In this document: positions 54,702 through 63,873 of the stretch, in pieces
How the letters are laid out: the number at the start of each line of letters is the position of its first letter
How positions within the stretch are numbered: the first letter of the stretch is position 1
Assembly (NCBI RefSeq): GCF_018070025.1
Contig: NZ_JAGPYQ010000001.1
Location: 3,844,001-3,908,000, forward strand
DNA from: Streptomyces liliiviolaceus
GTDB lineage: Bacteria > Actinomycetota > Actinomycetes > Streptomycetales > Streptomycetaceae
Direction of reading: 5' to 3'
Length of the DNA: 64,000 nt
The notes under the pieces: generated by a model
What the model was told of the DNA's origin: nothing
The model's database searches: none
Seen by the model: only the letters and a program-made list of their open reading frames with translations
Program-made: the position numbers and the translations under genes

Positions 54702-56122
54702 CGCTCCCCATCGAGGAGACCGCCCACCCCGAGCTTGAGGGTCTGGGCAACTACGAATACGGCTGGGCCGACTCCGACGTGGCTGGTGCCTCTGCCAAGC
54801 GCGGTATCAACGAACACGTCGTCCGGGACATCTCCGCCAAGAAGAACGAGCCGGAGTGGATGACCAAGCTCCGTCTCAAGGGCCTGCGCCTGTTCGACAA
54901 GAAGCCCATGCCGAACTGGGGCTCGGACCTCTCCGGCATCGACTTCGACAACATCAAGTACTTCGTGCGCTCCACGGAGAAGCAGGCCCAGTCCTGGGAG
55001 GACCTGCCCGAGGACATCAAGAACACGTACGACAAGCTCGGCATCCCCGAGGCGGAGAAGCAGCGCCTCGTCGCCGGTGTCGCGGCCCAGTACGAGTCCG
55101 AGGTCGTCTACCACCAGATCAACGAGGAGCTGGAGGCGCAGGGTGTCATCTTCATGGACACCGACACCGCGCTGAAGGAGCACCCGGAGCTCTTCAAGGA
55201 GTACTTCGGCACCGTCATCCCGGTCGGCGACAACAAGTTCGCGTCGCTGAACTCCGCGGTGTGGTCCGGCGGCTCGTTCATCTACGTGCCGAAGGGCGTG
55301 CACGTCGAGATCCCGCTCCAGGCCTACTTCCGTATCAACACGGAGAACATGGGCCAGTTCGAGCGGACCCTGATCATCGTCGACGAGGGTGCCTACGTGC
55401 ACTACGTCGAGGGCTGCACCGCCCCGATCTACAAGTCGGACTCGCTGCACTCCGCGGTCGTCGAGATCATCGTCAAGAAGGGTGGCCGCTGCCGTTACAC
55501 GACCATCCAGAACTGGTCGAACAACGTCTACAACCTGGTCACCAAGCGCGCCGTGGCGTACGAGGGCGCGACCATGGAGTGGATCGACGGCAACATCGGC
55601 TCCAAGGTCACCATGAAGTACCCGGCCGTCTACCTGATGGGCGAGCACGCCAAGGGCGAGACCCTCTCCATCGCCTTCGCGGGCGAGGGCCAGCACCAGG
55701 ACGCCGGCTCCAAGATGGTCCACATGGCGCCGAACACGTCCTCGAACATCGTGTCGAAGTCCGTGGCGCGCGGCGGCGGCCGTACGTCCTACCGCGGTCT
55801 CGTCGAGATCGGCGAGGGCGCCCACGGCTCGAAGTCGAACGTGCTGTGCGACGCGCTGCTCGTCGACACCATCTCCCGCTCGGACACGTACCCCTACGTG
55901 GACGTTCGTGAGGACGACGTGTCCATGGGGCACGAGGCGACCGTCTCCAAGGTCTCCGACGACCAGCTCTTCTACCTCATGAGCCGCGGCCTCTCCGAGT
56001 TCGAGGCGATGGCCATGATCGTGCGCGGCTTCGTCGAGCCCATCGCGAAGGAGCTGCCCATGGAGTACGCGCTGGAGCTCAACCGGCTGATCGAGCTGCA
56101 GATGGAAGGCGCGGTCGGCTAG
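54698..56122 (+). CDS. sufB: Fe-S cluster assembly scaffold SufB
   Basis: Scaffold subunit of the SufBC2D complex on which Fe-S clusters are built. 474 residues. Seen are [43 protein letters not shown], and the C-terminal [19 protein letters not shown] typical of SufB/SufD. No intein is present, unlike mycobacterial SufB. ATG 54698 overlaps the sufR stop, so operon expression is tied to the repressor's own translation. sufD follows after 65 bases. Confidence 0.97.
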   Translation: MTLPIEETAHPELEGLGNYEYGWADSDVAGASAKRGINEHVVRDISAKKNEPEWMTKLRLKGLRLFDKKPMPNWGSDLSGIDFDNIKYFVRSTEKQAQSWEDLPEDIKNTYDKLGIPEAEKQRLVAGVAAQYESEVVYHQINEELEAQGVIFMDTDTALKEHPELFKEYFGTVIPVGDNKFASLNSAVWSGGSFIYVPKGVHVEIPLQAYFRINTENMGQFERTLIIVDEGAYVHYVEGCTAPIYKSDSLHSAVVEIIVKKGGRCRYTTIQNWSNNVYNLVTKRAVAYEGATMEWIDGNIGSKVTMKYPAVYLMGEHAKGETLSIAFAGEGQHQDAGSKMVHMAPNTSSNIVSKSVARGGGRTSYRGLVEIGEGAHGSKSNVLCDALLVDTISRSDTYPYVDVREDDVSMGHEATVSKVSDDQLFYLMSRGLSEFEAMAMIVRGFVEPIAKELPMEYALELNRLIELQMEGAVG

Positions 56123-56187
56123 GACCCGCCCCCGGAGCAGTCGCCAGATTTCTGACGTAGACGTAGGAAGAGAGCAGACCGACAGCC

Positions 56188-57366
56188 ATGGCTGAGGCTC
56201 AGAACATCCCGGTCGGCAGTACGACCGCCGGCCAGATCGCGGTGGCCGCCGAGTCGACCGTCGCCACGCGCATGAGCGCGCCCCCGTCCTTCGACGTGGC
56301 GGACTTCCCCGTCCCCCACGGCCGCGAGGAGGAGTGGCGGTTCACGCCGCTGGAGCGGCTGCGCGGGCTGCACGACGGCACCGCGGTCGCCACCGGCGAC
56401 GGCGTCAAGGTCGACATCGAGGCGCCCGAGGGCGTCACGGTCGAGACCGTCGGCCGCGACGACGAGCGGCTCGGCCGGGCGACCCCGGTCGACCGGATCG
56501 CCGCCCAGGCCTACTCGGCGTTCGAGAAGGCCGGTGTGGTCACCGTCCCCAAGGAGACGGTCCTCACCGAGCCGATCCGCATCGCCGTGCACGGCGCGGG
56601 CGGGGTCGCCTACGGCCACCAGGTCATCGAGCTGGGAGCCTTCGCCGAGGCCGTCGTCGTCATCGACCACACCGGTGACGCCGTCCTGGCCGCCAACGTC
56701 GACTACGTCCTGGGCGACGGCGCCAAGCTCACCGTCGTCTCCGTCCAGGACTGGGACGACAAGGCCGTCCACGTCGGCCAGCACAACGCGCTGATCGGCC
56801 GCGACGCCACCTTCAAGTCCTTCGTGGTCACCTTCGGCGGCGACCTCGTACGCCTCCACCCGCGGGTCGCCTACGCGGGCACCGGCGGCGAGGCCGAGCT
56901 GTTCGGTCTGTACTTCACGGACGCCGGCCAGCACCAGGAGCACCGCCTCCTGGTCGACCACAACACCCCGCACTGCAAGTCGAACGTCGCCTACAAGGGC
57001 GCGCTCCAGGGCGACGGCGCCCACGCGGTGTGGATCGGCGACGTCCTCATCGAGGCCGCCGCCGAGGGCACGGACACCTACGAGATGAACCGCAACCTGG
57101 TTCTGACCGACGGTGCCCGGGTCGACTCCGTGCCGAACCTGGAGATCGAGACCGGCGAGATCGTCGGCGCCGGACACGCCTCGGCGACCGGCCGCTTCGA
57201 CGACGAGCAGCTCTTCTACCTGATGGCCCGCGGCATCCCGGCCGACGAGGCCCGCCGTCTGGTGGTCCGCGGCTTCTTCGCCGAGCTGGTCCAGCAGATC
57301 CGCGTCCCCGACATCCAGGAACGCCTTCTCGCCAGGATCGACGAGGAGCTGGAGGCGTCCGTCTGA
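56188..57366 (+). CDS. sufD: Fe-S cluster assembly protein SufD
   Basis: Partner of SufB in the SufBC2D scaffold, thought to help iron entry. 392 residues. Start region PHGREEEWRFTPLERLRGL, beta-helix core with VVIDHTGDAVLAANVDYV and the conserved DHNTPHCKSNVAYKG containing His and Cys, and SATGRFDDEQLFYLMARGIP near the end. ATG 56188 follows a normal-spaced GGAAGAGAG. Its stop overlaps the ferredoxin start (TGATG). Confidence 0.96.
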   Translation: MAEAQNIPVGSTTAGQIAVAAESTVATRMSAPPSFDVADFPVPHGREEEWRFTPLERLRGLHDGTAVATGDGVKVDIEAPEGVTVETVGRDDERLGRATPVDRIAAQAYSAFEKAGVVTVPKETVLTEPIRIAVHGAGGVAYGHQVIELGAFAEAVVVIDHTGDAVLAANVDYVLGDGAKLTVVSVQDWDDKAVHVGQHNALIGRDATFKSFVVTFGGDLVRLHPRVAYAGTGGEAELFGLYFTDAGQHQEHRLLVDHNTPHCKSNVAYKGALQGDGAHAVWIGDVLIEAAAEGTDTYEMNRNLVLTDGARVDSVPNLEIETGEIVGAGHASATGRFDDEQLFYLMARGIPADEARRLVVRGFFAELVQQIRVPDIQERLLARIDEELEASV

Positions 57367-57686
57367 TGACTGCCTTCGTACGCGTCTGTGGGCTGAGCGA
57401 GCTGGAGGAGGACACCCCGAGACGGGTGGAACTCGACGGCACGCCGGTCTCGGTCGTGCAGACCGAGGGGGAGGTGTTCGCGATCCACGACATCTGCTCG
57501 CACGCGAACGTCTCGCTCTCCGAGGGCGAGGTGGAGGACTGTCAGATCGAGTGCTGGCTGCACGGCTCCGCGTTCGACCTCAGAACCGGCAAGCCGTCCG
57601 GCCTTCCCGCGACGCGCCCCGTCCCCGTATACCCCGTAAAGATCGAAGGGGACGACGTACTCGTCTCCCTCACCCAGGAGTCCTGA
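57366..57686 (+). CDS. Rieske-type [2Fe-2S] ferredoxin of the suf operon
   Basis: Small non-heme Rieske ferredoxin of 106 residues. The cluster ligands are Cys44 and His46 (CSH) and Cys63 and His66 (CWLH). A gene of this kind sits between sufD and sufC in many actinobacteria; it may give electrons for cluster assembly or for another enzyme, not settled by sequence. ATG 57366 overlaps the sufD stop; sufC starts seven bases later. Confidence 0.93.
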   Translation: MTAFVRVCGLSELEEDTPRRVELDGTPVSVVQTEGEVFAIHDICSHANVSLSEGEVEDCQIECWLHGSAFDLRTGKPSGLPATRPVPVYPVKIEGDDVLVSLTQES

Positions 57687-57693
57687 GGAACCC

Positions 57694-58458
57694 ATGGCAA
57701 CGCTTGAAATCCACGACCTGCACGTCACCGTCGAGGCCGACAACGCCACGAAGGAGATCCTCAAGGGCGTCGACCTCACCGTGAAGCAGGGCGAGACGCA
57801 CGCCATCATGGGCCCGAACGGCTCCGGCAAGTCGACTCTCGCCTACTCGCTCGCGGGACACCCGAAGTACACGATCACCGGCGGCACCGTCACCCTCGAC
57901 GGCGAGGACGTCCTGGAGATGTCCGTCGACGAGCGCGCCCGCGCGGGCCTGTTCCTGGCGATGCAGTACCCGGTCGAGGTGCCCGGTGTCTCCGTCTCCA
58001 ACTTCCTGCGCACCTCCGCCACCGCGATCCGAGGCGAGGCCCCCAAGCTCCGCCTGTGGATCAAGGAGGTCAAGGAGGCCATGCAGCGGCTGAACATGGA
58101 CCCGGCCTTCGCCGAGCGCAATGTGAACGAGGGCTTCTCCGGCGGCGAGAAGAAGCGCCACGAGATCCTTCAGCTGGAGCTGCTCAAGCCGAAGATCGCG
58201 ATCCTCGACGAGACCGACTCCGGTCTGGACGTCGACGCCCTGCGCGTCGTCTCCGAGGGCGTCAACCGCGTCCGTGAGAGCGGTGAGGTCGGCACCCTGC
58301 TGATCACGCACTACACGCGCATCCTGCGCTACATCAAGCCCGACCACGTGCACGTTTTCGCGAACGGCCGCATCGCCGAGTCCGGCGGCGCCGAGCTCGC
58401 CGACCAGCTTGAGGCCGAGGGCTACGACAAGTACGTGAAGGGTGGAGCATCAGCGTGA
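57694..58458 (+). CDS. sufC: Fe-S cluster assembly ATPase SufC
   Basis: ABC-type ATPase of the SufBC2D complex; cytoplasmic, not a transporter. 254 residues: Walker A GPNGSGKST, Q-loop MQYPVEVPGVS, signature NEGFSGGEKKRHEI, Walker B KIAILDETDSGLDVDAL, switch ITHYTRIL. All are as expected for SufC. ATG 57694 has GAGGA upstream. Stop overlaps sufS (GTGA). Confidence 0.97.
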   Translation: MATLEIHDLHVTVEADNATKEILKGVDLTVKQGETHAIMGPNGSGKSTLAYSLAGHPKYTITGGTVTLDGEDVLEMSVDERARAGLFLAMQYPVEVPGVSVSNFLRTSATAIRGEAPKLRLWIKEVKEAMQRLNMDPAFAERNVNEGFSGGEKKRHEILQLELLKPKIAILDETDSGLDVDALRVVSEGVNRVRESGEVGTLLITHYTRILRYIKPDHVHVFANGRIAESGGAELADQLEAEGYDKYVKGGASA

Positions 58459-59729
58459 CGCAGCTGCCGGGCCTCCTCACGGGAACATCTCAACTACTTG
58501 ACGAGGCGATCCGTAAGGACTTCCCCATCCTGGACCGCCAGGTCCACGACGGTAAGAAGCTCGTGTACCTGGACAACGCGGCGACCTCGCAGAAGCCGCG
58601 CCAGGTGCTGGACGCCCTCAGTGGTTACTACGAGCAGTACAACGCCAACGTCCACCGCGGTGTGCATGTGCTCGCGGAGGAGGCCACGGCGCTGTACGAG
58701 GGCGCGCGCGACAAGGTCGCCGCGTTCATCAACGCGCCGAGCCGCGACGAGGTCATCTTCACGAAGAACGCCTCCGAATCGCTCAACCTCGTGGCCAACA
58801 TGCTCGGCTGGGCCGACGAGCCCTACCGGGTCGACCACGAGACCGAGATCGTCATCACGGAGATGGAGCACCACTCCAACATCGTGCCGTGGCAGCTGCT
58901 CGCGCAGCGCACGGGCGCGAAGCTGAAGTGGTTCGGCCTCACCGACGACGGCCGGCTCGACCTGTCCAACATCGACGAGATCATCACGGAGAAGACGAAG
59001 ATCGTCTCCTTCGTGCTGGTGTCGAACATCCTGGGCACGGTCAACCCGGTCGAGGCGATAGTGCGCCGTGCGCAGGAGGTCGGCGCGCTGGTCTGCATCG
59101 ACGCCTCCCAGGCCGCCCCGCACATGCCGCTGGACGTCCAGGCCCTGCAGGCCGACTTCGTGGCCTTCACCGGCCACAAGATGTGCGGCCCGACCGGCAT
59201 CGGCGTCCTCTGGGGCCGCCAGGAGCTGCTGGAGGACCTGCCTCCGTTCCTCGGCGGCGGCGAGATGATCGAGACGGTGTCGATGCACTCGTCGACCTAC
59301 GCTCCCGCCCCGCACAAGTTCGAGGCGGGCACCCCGCCGATCGCCCAGGCGGTCGGTCTCGGTGCGGCCATCGACTATCTGAGCGCGATCGGCATGGACA
59401 GGATCCTCGCCCATGAGCACGCGCTCACCGAGTACGCGGTGAAGCGGTTCGCCGAGGTCCCGGGCCTGCGCATCATCGGCCCGACGACCGCCGAGGACCG
59501 CGGCGCGGCGATCTCGTTCACGCTGGGTGACATCCACCCGCACGACGTGGGCCAGGTTCTCGACGAACAGGGCATCGCGGTCCGGGTCGGACACCACTGC
59601 GCACGGCCGGTCTGCCTGCGGTACGGAATTCCTGCGACCACACGAGCGTCGTTCTATCTGTACTCCACGCCGGCCGAGATCGACGCACTGGTCGACGGTC
59701 TGGAGCACGTACGGAACTTCTTCGGCTGA
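58455..59729 (+). CDS. sufS: Cysteine desulfurase SufS
   Basis: Pyridoxal-phosphate enzyme that takes sulfur from cysteine and passes it to SufU. 424 residues, class II desulfurase. Features: YLDNAATSQKPRQVLDAL, FTKNASESLNLVA, TEMEHHSNIVPWQ, the PLP Lys242 in GHKMCGPTG, and the catalytic Cys382 in RVGHHCARPVC. GTG 58455 overlaps the sufC stop. sufU follows after 15 bases, its normal partner. Confidence 0.97.
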   Translation: MTQLPGLLTGTSQLLDEAIRKDFPILDRQVHDGKKLVYLDNAATSQKPRQVLDALSGYYEQYNANVHRGVHVLAEEATALYEGARDKVAAFINAPSRDEVIFTKNASESLNLVANMLGWADEPYRVDHETEIVITEMEHHSNIVPWQLLAQRTGAKLKWFGLTDDGRLDLSNIDEIITEKTKIVSFVLVSNILGTVNPVEAIVRRAQEVGALVCIDASQAAPHMPLDVQALQADFVAFTGHKMCGPTGIGVLWGRQELLEDLPPFLGGGEMIETVSMHSSTYAPAPHKFEAGTPPIAQAVGLGAAIDYLSAIGMDRILAHEHALTEYAVKRFAEVPGLRIIGPTTAEDRGAAISFTLGDIHPHDVGQVLDEQGIAVRVGHHCARPVCLRYGIPATTRASFYLYSTPAEIDALVDGLEHVRNFFG

Positions 59730-59744
59730 GGAGCTGGCTGAGTC

Positions 59745-60212
59745 GTGAGGCTTGATTCGATGTACCAGGAAGTCATCCTGGACCACTACAAGCACCCCCA
59801 CGGGCGCGGTCTGAGGGACGGCGACGCCGAGGTGCACCACGTCAACCCGACGTGCGGCGACGAGATCACCCTGCGGGTGAAGTACGACGGCACGACGATC
59901 AGTGACGTCTCGTACGAGGGCCAGGGCTGCTCCATCAGCCAGGCCTCCGCCTCCGTGCTGAACGAGCTGCTCGTGGGCCGGGACCTGGCCGAGGCGCAGA
60001 AGATCCAGGAGACCTTCCTGGAGCTGATGCAGTCCAAGGGTCGTATCGAGCCGGACGACGCGATGGAGGAGATCCTGGAGGACGCGGTCGCGTTCGCCGG
60101 GGTCTCCAAGTACCCCGCGCGCGTGAAGTGCGCACTGCTGAGCTGGATGGCCTGGAAGGACGCGACGGCCCAGGCCCTGGGCGAGGCCGGCGCCGAGAGG
60201 AAGACGGCATGA
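59745..60212 (+). CDS. sufU: Zinc-dependent sulfurtransferase SufU
   Basis: Accepts persulfide sulfur from SufS through a zinc-bound Cys and delivers it to SufBCD. 155 residues. Zinc ligands by family comparison are Cys37 and Asp39 (PTCGDE), Cys62 (GQGCSISQ) and Cys129 (VKCALLSW). The insertion between the second and third Cys that marks SufU from IscU is present. GTG 59745. Overlaps the next gene by four bases (ATGA). Confidence 0.95.
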   Translation: MRLDSMYQEVILDHYKHPHGRGLRDGDAEVHHVNPTCGDEITLRVKYDGTTISDVSYEGQGCSISQASASVLNELLVGRDLAEAQKIQETFLELMQSKGRIEPDDAMEEILEDAVAFAGVSKYPARVKCALLSWMAWKDATAQALGEAGAERKTA

Positions 60213-60541
60213 GCGAGACCATCGAGATGAAACCGGCCTCCGAGGAAGAAGTCCGCGAGGCGCTGTACGACGTCGTCGACCCCGAGCTGGGCATCGACGT
60301 CGTCAACCTCGGACTGATCTACGGGATCCACATCGACGACGCGAACATCGCGACGATCGACATGACCCTGACGTCGGCGGCGTGTCCGCTCACCGACGTC
60401 ATCGAGGACCAGGCCAAGTCCGCCACGGACGGCATCGTGAACGAACTCCGCATCAACTGGGTGTGGATGCCGCCGTGGGGCCCGGACAAGATCACGGACG
60501 ACGGCCGTGACCAGCTCCGGGCGCTCGGCTTCAACGTCTGA
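60209..60541 (+). CDS. SufT-type metal-sulfur cluster assembly factor (DUF59/MIP18)
   Basis: 110 residues of the MIP18/DUF59 family, involved in Fe-S cluster maturation or delivery. Motifs: DVVDPELGIDVVNLGLIYG, DMTLTSAACPLTD with the conserved Cys, and INWVWMPPWGPDKIT. ATG 60209 overlaps the sufU stop. It is the last suf gene; a strong hairpin follows within 25 bases. Confidence 0.95.
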   Translation: MSETIEMKPASEEEVREALYDVVDPELGIDVVNLGLIYGIHIDDANIATIDMTLTSAACPLTDVIEDQAKSATDGIVNELRINWVWMPPWGPDKITDDGRDQLRALGFNV

Positions 60542-60564
60542 GCACCTGGCACCCGTCCGTACGT

Positions 60565-60594
60565 GCGGCCCCCGGCGATTGCGCCGGGGGCCGC
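60565..60594 (+). terminator. suf operon terminator
   Basis: GCGGCCCCCGGCG (60565-60577) and CGCCGGGGGCCGC (60582-60594) form a perfect 13-base stem with an ATTG loop, between convergent suf and AbfB-domain genes. Confidence 0.85.
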
Positions 60595-60626
60595 GTGCGT
60601 GGTGCCTCGGCTCGATGTCGTACGGC

Positions 60627-61490
60627 TCAGCCCAGGCCCTTGACCAGGCGGAACGCCGAGTCGGCCTGGTAGAGACGGCTGTTCTCGTACGGGTCCAGAC
60701 GGAGCCGGAAGTCGCGGTGGCGCAGGAAGCGTCCGCGGTAGTTGACCGACTCCAGCATGACGGCGCCGGAGAACGCCGACGGGCGCGGGCAGAAGGTGGC
60801 GTCCTTCTTGAACAGCTCGGAGCCGTCGCGGCGGTCGGCTCGCAGCCGGAACTGGGCGTGCCGCAGATAGCGGCCGTTCCCCAGCGAGAACGAGACGCAG
60901 TCGGCGTCGGCGAGGCCCGGGACCAGCCTGAAGGAGGCCTCCTGCCCGGTCCGGGAGGAGCCGTGCGCGTCCACCCGGTCGAGCCGCACGGAGTCGTGGT
61001 CGACACGCCAGTGGCGGTCGGGGTAGTTGACCGACTGCACGGACTTCCGCGCGGACGACGGCTTGGCCGCCGGAGGCTTCCCGCCGGACGCGGGCGTCGA
61101 CTTCGAACTCGACGGCTTCGGTACGGGGTCGGCGCCGCCCCGCTGCTCGGCGGGCGACGCGGAGCCGTCCTGAGCGCTCACGGAGGGTGAGGCGGCGGCC
61201 AGCCCGCTCTTCCCGCTGGGCGCGGTGGCGGCGACGGGCGGAGCGACCAGCAGCGGCTCGTCCTGGGCGGAGGTGTTCTCCGTGCGGTCCTTCGCGGAGG
61301 TCCGTTTGTCCTCGTCCAGCAGGGCGACCGTGGTCACCGTGGAGGCGAGGACCGCCAGCAGCAGCGCTCCGGCCAGCCAGAGCCGGCGTGTCCCGGGTAT
61401 GGGGGACTGGTCCAGGGTCTCGCCCGTCTCCCACACCTTCGGGAGGTGGGGGGACGGGACGGGAGCGGACTCGGTGTTTCTTTCGGGCAT
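60627..61490 (-). CDS. Membrane-anchored AbfB-domain protein
   Basis: 287 residues. A short cytoplasmic part is followed by one helix (WLAGALLLAVLASTVTTVAL, about residues 38-57), a Ser/Pro/Ala-rich stalk (about 60-148) and a C-terminal AbfB beta-trefoil domain. The trefoil shows repeats such as SVNYPDRHWRVDHDSVRL, YLRHAQFRLRADRRDGSE and SVNYRGRFLRHRDFRL. AbfB (CBM42) domains bind arabinofuranose side chains. Here there is no enzyme part, so it may bind plant arabinan or the cell's own surface glycan. ATG 61490 is the start. Converges on the suf operon. Confidence 0.82.
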   Translation of the reverse strand: MPERNTESAPVPSPHLPKVWETGETLDQSPIPGTRRLWLAGALLLAVLASTVTTVALLDEDKRTSAKDRTENTSAQDEPLLVAPPVAATAPSGKSGLAAASPSVSAQDGSASPAEQRGGADPVPKPSSSKSTPASGGKPPAAKPSSARKSVQSVNYPDRHWRVDHDSVRLDRVDAHGSSRTGQEASFRLVPGLADADCVSFSLGNGRYLRHAQFRLRADRRDGSELFKKDATFCPRPSAFSGAVMLESVNYRGRFLRHRDFRLRLDPYENSRLYQADSAFRLVKGLG

Positions 61491-61878
61491 GCGCGGTTCC
61501 CCCCGGCGTCGCCGATGGCGGACGCGGTTCGGTCATTCTTCGTGGCACATCTCGTGGCACATGAGGAGGCGGAGGTCGCGGGCGCACGGGACGGCCATGG
61601 CCGGGCGGTCCGTGTACGCGACGAGGGGAACATTAGTGGAACTCGTGCGGGTCGAGTAAGCGTTCCTGAGAGCGGTTTCTGCCTGAACTGGCTTGACCGG
61701 GCCGCGAGTTGGCGCCGGGCTGTGGACCCGGCGGCCGAGAGGGATAGTTCAAGGCTTAAGGATTCGAGATCAGGGCCCCGAGGAGGGGGTTCCGGCGCCC
61801 GAGGGGGCGCTCGGGCGCCGGTGGGGGAGCTTCCGGTTCGGCCCGGAGAAATTCCTCTCCGGGCCGAACGGGAACTGG
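61491..61878. other. Spacer between the AbfB-domain and hydrolase genes
   Basis: 388 bases. The right end holds two strong hairpins that end the hydrolase gene (entered separately). The left end should hold the AbfB gene promoter; I see none clearly. Confidence 0.4.
61792..61869 (-). terminator. Double hairpin terminator of the hydrolase gene
   Basis: Nearest the stop, GTTCGGCCCGGAGA (61836-61849) pairs perfectly with TCTCCGGGCCGAAC (61856-61869). Further on, CCGGCGCCCGAG (61792-61803) pairs with CTCGGGCGCCGG (61810-61821). Confidence 0.8.
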
Positions 61879-63666
61879 TCAGGGGCGCTTCCCGAAGGCG
61901 GACAGGAGCGTGGCGATCCGTTCGCGGCTTCCGTCGTTCTGGACCGGGGCCGCGGTGAGGACGTCCAGGTGCTGGTAGCCGGGGAGCACGACGGGGTTCC
62001 TGTCCGCCGGGACGCGGTCCGCCAGGATGCCGTCGCCCGCGACGAAGGTGATCACCGGACGGGCGGTCGGGCCCTCGGGGTGCGCCATGTGCCGGGCGAT
62101 CCGCGCGTCGTCCACCAGCGCGAGATCCGTGACGAGCTTCGTCGGGAAGTAGTCCTCGGTGAGGTCCAGCGGCTGCTCGGAGAGGCTGCGGGCCAGTTCC
62201 CCGATGTCCGAGACCTCCTTGGCGGCCGTGGTGAACGGCGTGCCGTCGGCCGAGCGGTGCACCGGGTCGTCCGGCGCGCCCACCCGGTCGAAGCCGCGCC
62301 AGGTGTAGAGGGGGCCGTCCGGCTCGTCCGGGATCGCCTTCGGTTCCGTACCGAACAGGGCGGGGGAGCCCTGGACGTCGTTCGAGACGGGGAAGTCCTT
62401 GTCGGCTAGGCGGCCGCCGTCGAAGAGGCCCACGCTGGTCTGGATGAAGGACAGCGGGGCCGAGTTGTCGTCCATGAAGGCACCGAGAACGGCCTCGTTG
62501 GTGAGCCGGAAGTCGCGGATCGTCGGCCTGCCGCTCAGGAACACGGCCGCGTTCTTCGAGAACATCGTGCGCGTCGTCGTCTCGATGTTGTCGTTCGCGG
62601 GCAGGGCGTTCCGCAGCGTGGACAGGGCGTCGGGCGCGGTGCGCGCGGCGAGGCCGCTGATCGCGAGCAGGTTCATGATCTCCGGGTTGATCACCGCGGG
62701 CAGCGCCAGGAAGCGGGGCAGGGCGCCGGAGCGCAGACCGGCCTGTACGACGGTGTAACCGAGGTCCGTCCCCGGGACCGTGCCCCGGGGCAGCAGGCCG
62801 CCGTCGAGCGTTCCCGAACCGCCGTTCAGGTCGTCGAGGTTCACGGCGATCGTGGTGTCCAGGGCGAAGTAGCCCGCGCACTGGTTGTAGCCCGCGTCCG
62901 CCTTCGTCGCGCTGTCACCGTCGAAGTCCCAGGTGGAGAAGACGCCGGTGAGCACCCCGCCGAGCGAGTGCCCGCCGCACAGCACCTTCTCCTTGCGCAG
63001 CCTCTGGTCGGGCAGTTCGGCGGTCAGCAGGTCGTACTGGTCCCGGACGGTCTGCTCCAGGCCGACCTCGCCGAGCCAGCCGACCTGGTCGCTGGTGAGG
63101 AAACCGTCGAAGGCGCGGCCGTCGATCCGCCGGCCCTCGTAGTAGTAGCCGACCGCCCGGCTCACACTGCCCGTCGCGATCCCGGTGTTGTCCTCCAGGC
63201 AGTTGGAGCGCCGGTCGAGGGCCCAGAACTCGATGTGCTCGCCCCGGTCGGCCGCCGCCCGCACCGTGTTGCGGGCCACGCTGTCGAAGGCGCCCGCGCC
63301 CTCCAGGATGCCGGGCTGGGCGACCAGGACCCGGTCGGCGTCGGCCGATGCCGTCGGTCCGTCGGAGGAGCGGTAGCGCAGGTACGACAGCCGGTCGCAG
63401 CCTGCCGGGTGGCTCCCCGCGGAGGCGGGCAGCGGGATCCGCAGGGAGACCTGGGTCTCGGCGACGCCCGCGACCGGGGAGGCGGAGGACACCGGTGTTT
63501 CGGTGCGGGCCGTGCCGGCGGCGGCCGGGGTCGCGTCGGCGGGTGCGCCGCAGGCCGAGGGGGCCGCGGTCAGGGCGGCCACGGCGAGCGCGCCCGCGAG
63601 CAGGGGGCGCGGCCATCGGGCACGGCGAGGGGGGAGAGGGGGGAGAGGAGGGGCTCCTGTGCTCAT
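61879..63666 (-). CDS. Secreted lipoprotein alpha/beta hydrolase
   Basis: 595 residues. The leader (PRPLLAGALAVAALTAAPSAC) carries a lipobox-like PSAC, so the mature protein is probably anchored outside by lipid. The nucleophile elbow GGHSLGGVLTG marks an alpha/beta hydrolase; the C-terminal PVVLPGYQHLDVLTAAP probably holds the catalytic His. The Asp is not certain. It resembles large secreted hydrolases of Streptomyces with unknown substrates (lipids or esters). ATG 63666 has GGAGAG upstream. Divergent from the SMR gene. Confidence 0.82.
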   Translation of the reverse strand: MSTGAPPLPPLPPRRARWPRPLLAGALAVAALTAAPSACGAPADATPAAAGTARTETPVSSASPVAGVAETQVSLRIPLPASAGSHPAGCDRLSYLRYRSSDGPTASADADRVLVAQPGILEGAGAFDSVARNTVRAAADRGEHIEFWALDRRSNCLEDNTGIATGSVSRAVGYYYEGRRIDGRAFDGFLTSDQVGWLGEVGLEQTVRDQYDLLTAELPDQRLRKEKVLCGGHSLGGVLTGVFSTWDFDGDSATKADAGYNQCAGYFALDTTIAVNLDDLNGGSGTLDGGLLPRGTVPGTDLGYTVVQAGLRSGALPRFLALPAVINPEIMNLLAISGLAARTAPDALSTLRNALPANDNIETTTRTMFSKNAAVFLSGRPTIRDFRLTNEAVLGAFMDDNSAPLSFIQTSVGLFDGGRLADKDFPVSNDVQGSPALFGTEPKAIPDEPDGPLYTWRGFDRVGAPDDPVHRSADGTPFTTAAKEVSDIGELARSLSEQPLDLTEDYFPTKLVTDLALVDDARIARHMAHPEGPTARPVITFVAGDGILADRVPADRNPVVLPGYQHLDVLTAAPVQNDGSRERIATLLSAFGKRP

Positions 63667-63845
63667 GATGCTCTCCGTCGGAAGAGGGCGGGGGGAGGTG
63701 GCCCGGTGGCGCCGGGTGGTCCGGAGTGCCGCACGGTACCTAGCGGTAACTACCCCTTGCCATAAGGGAATTGAGTGAACCGGGAGTGCGTGCCGCGCAC
63801 ATTTCCACAGGCGTCGGACGGATCGGCCCGGTTCTGTGTACGGTC

Positions 63846-63863
63846 GTACGCATCGATGCGTAC
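63846..63863. promoter_or_regulatory. 18-base palindromic operator before the SMR gene
   Basis: GTACGCATCGATGCGTAC is a perfect palindrome; a further CGTACGCATG half-site runs into the start codon. TACACT (63861-63866) is a likely -10 overlapping its end, seven bases from the ATG, suggesting a leaderless, repressible transcript. Confidence 0.65.
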
Positions 63864-63873
63864 ACTCGTACGC

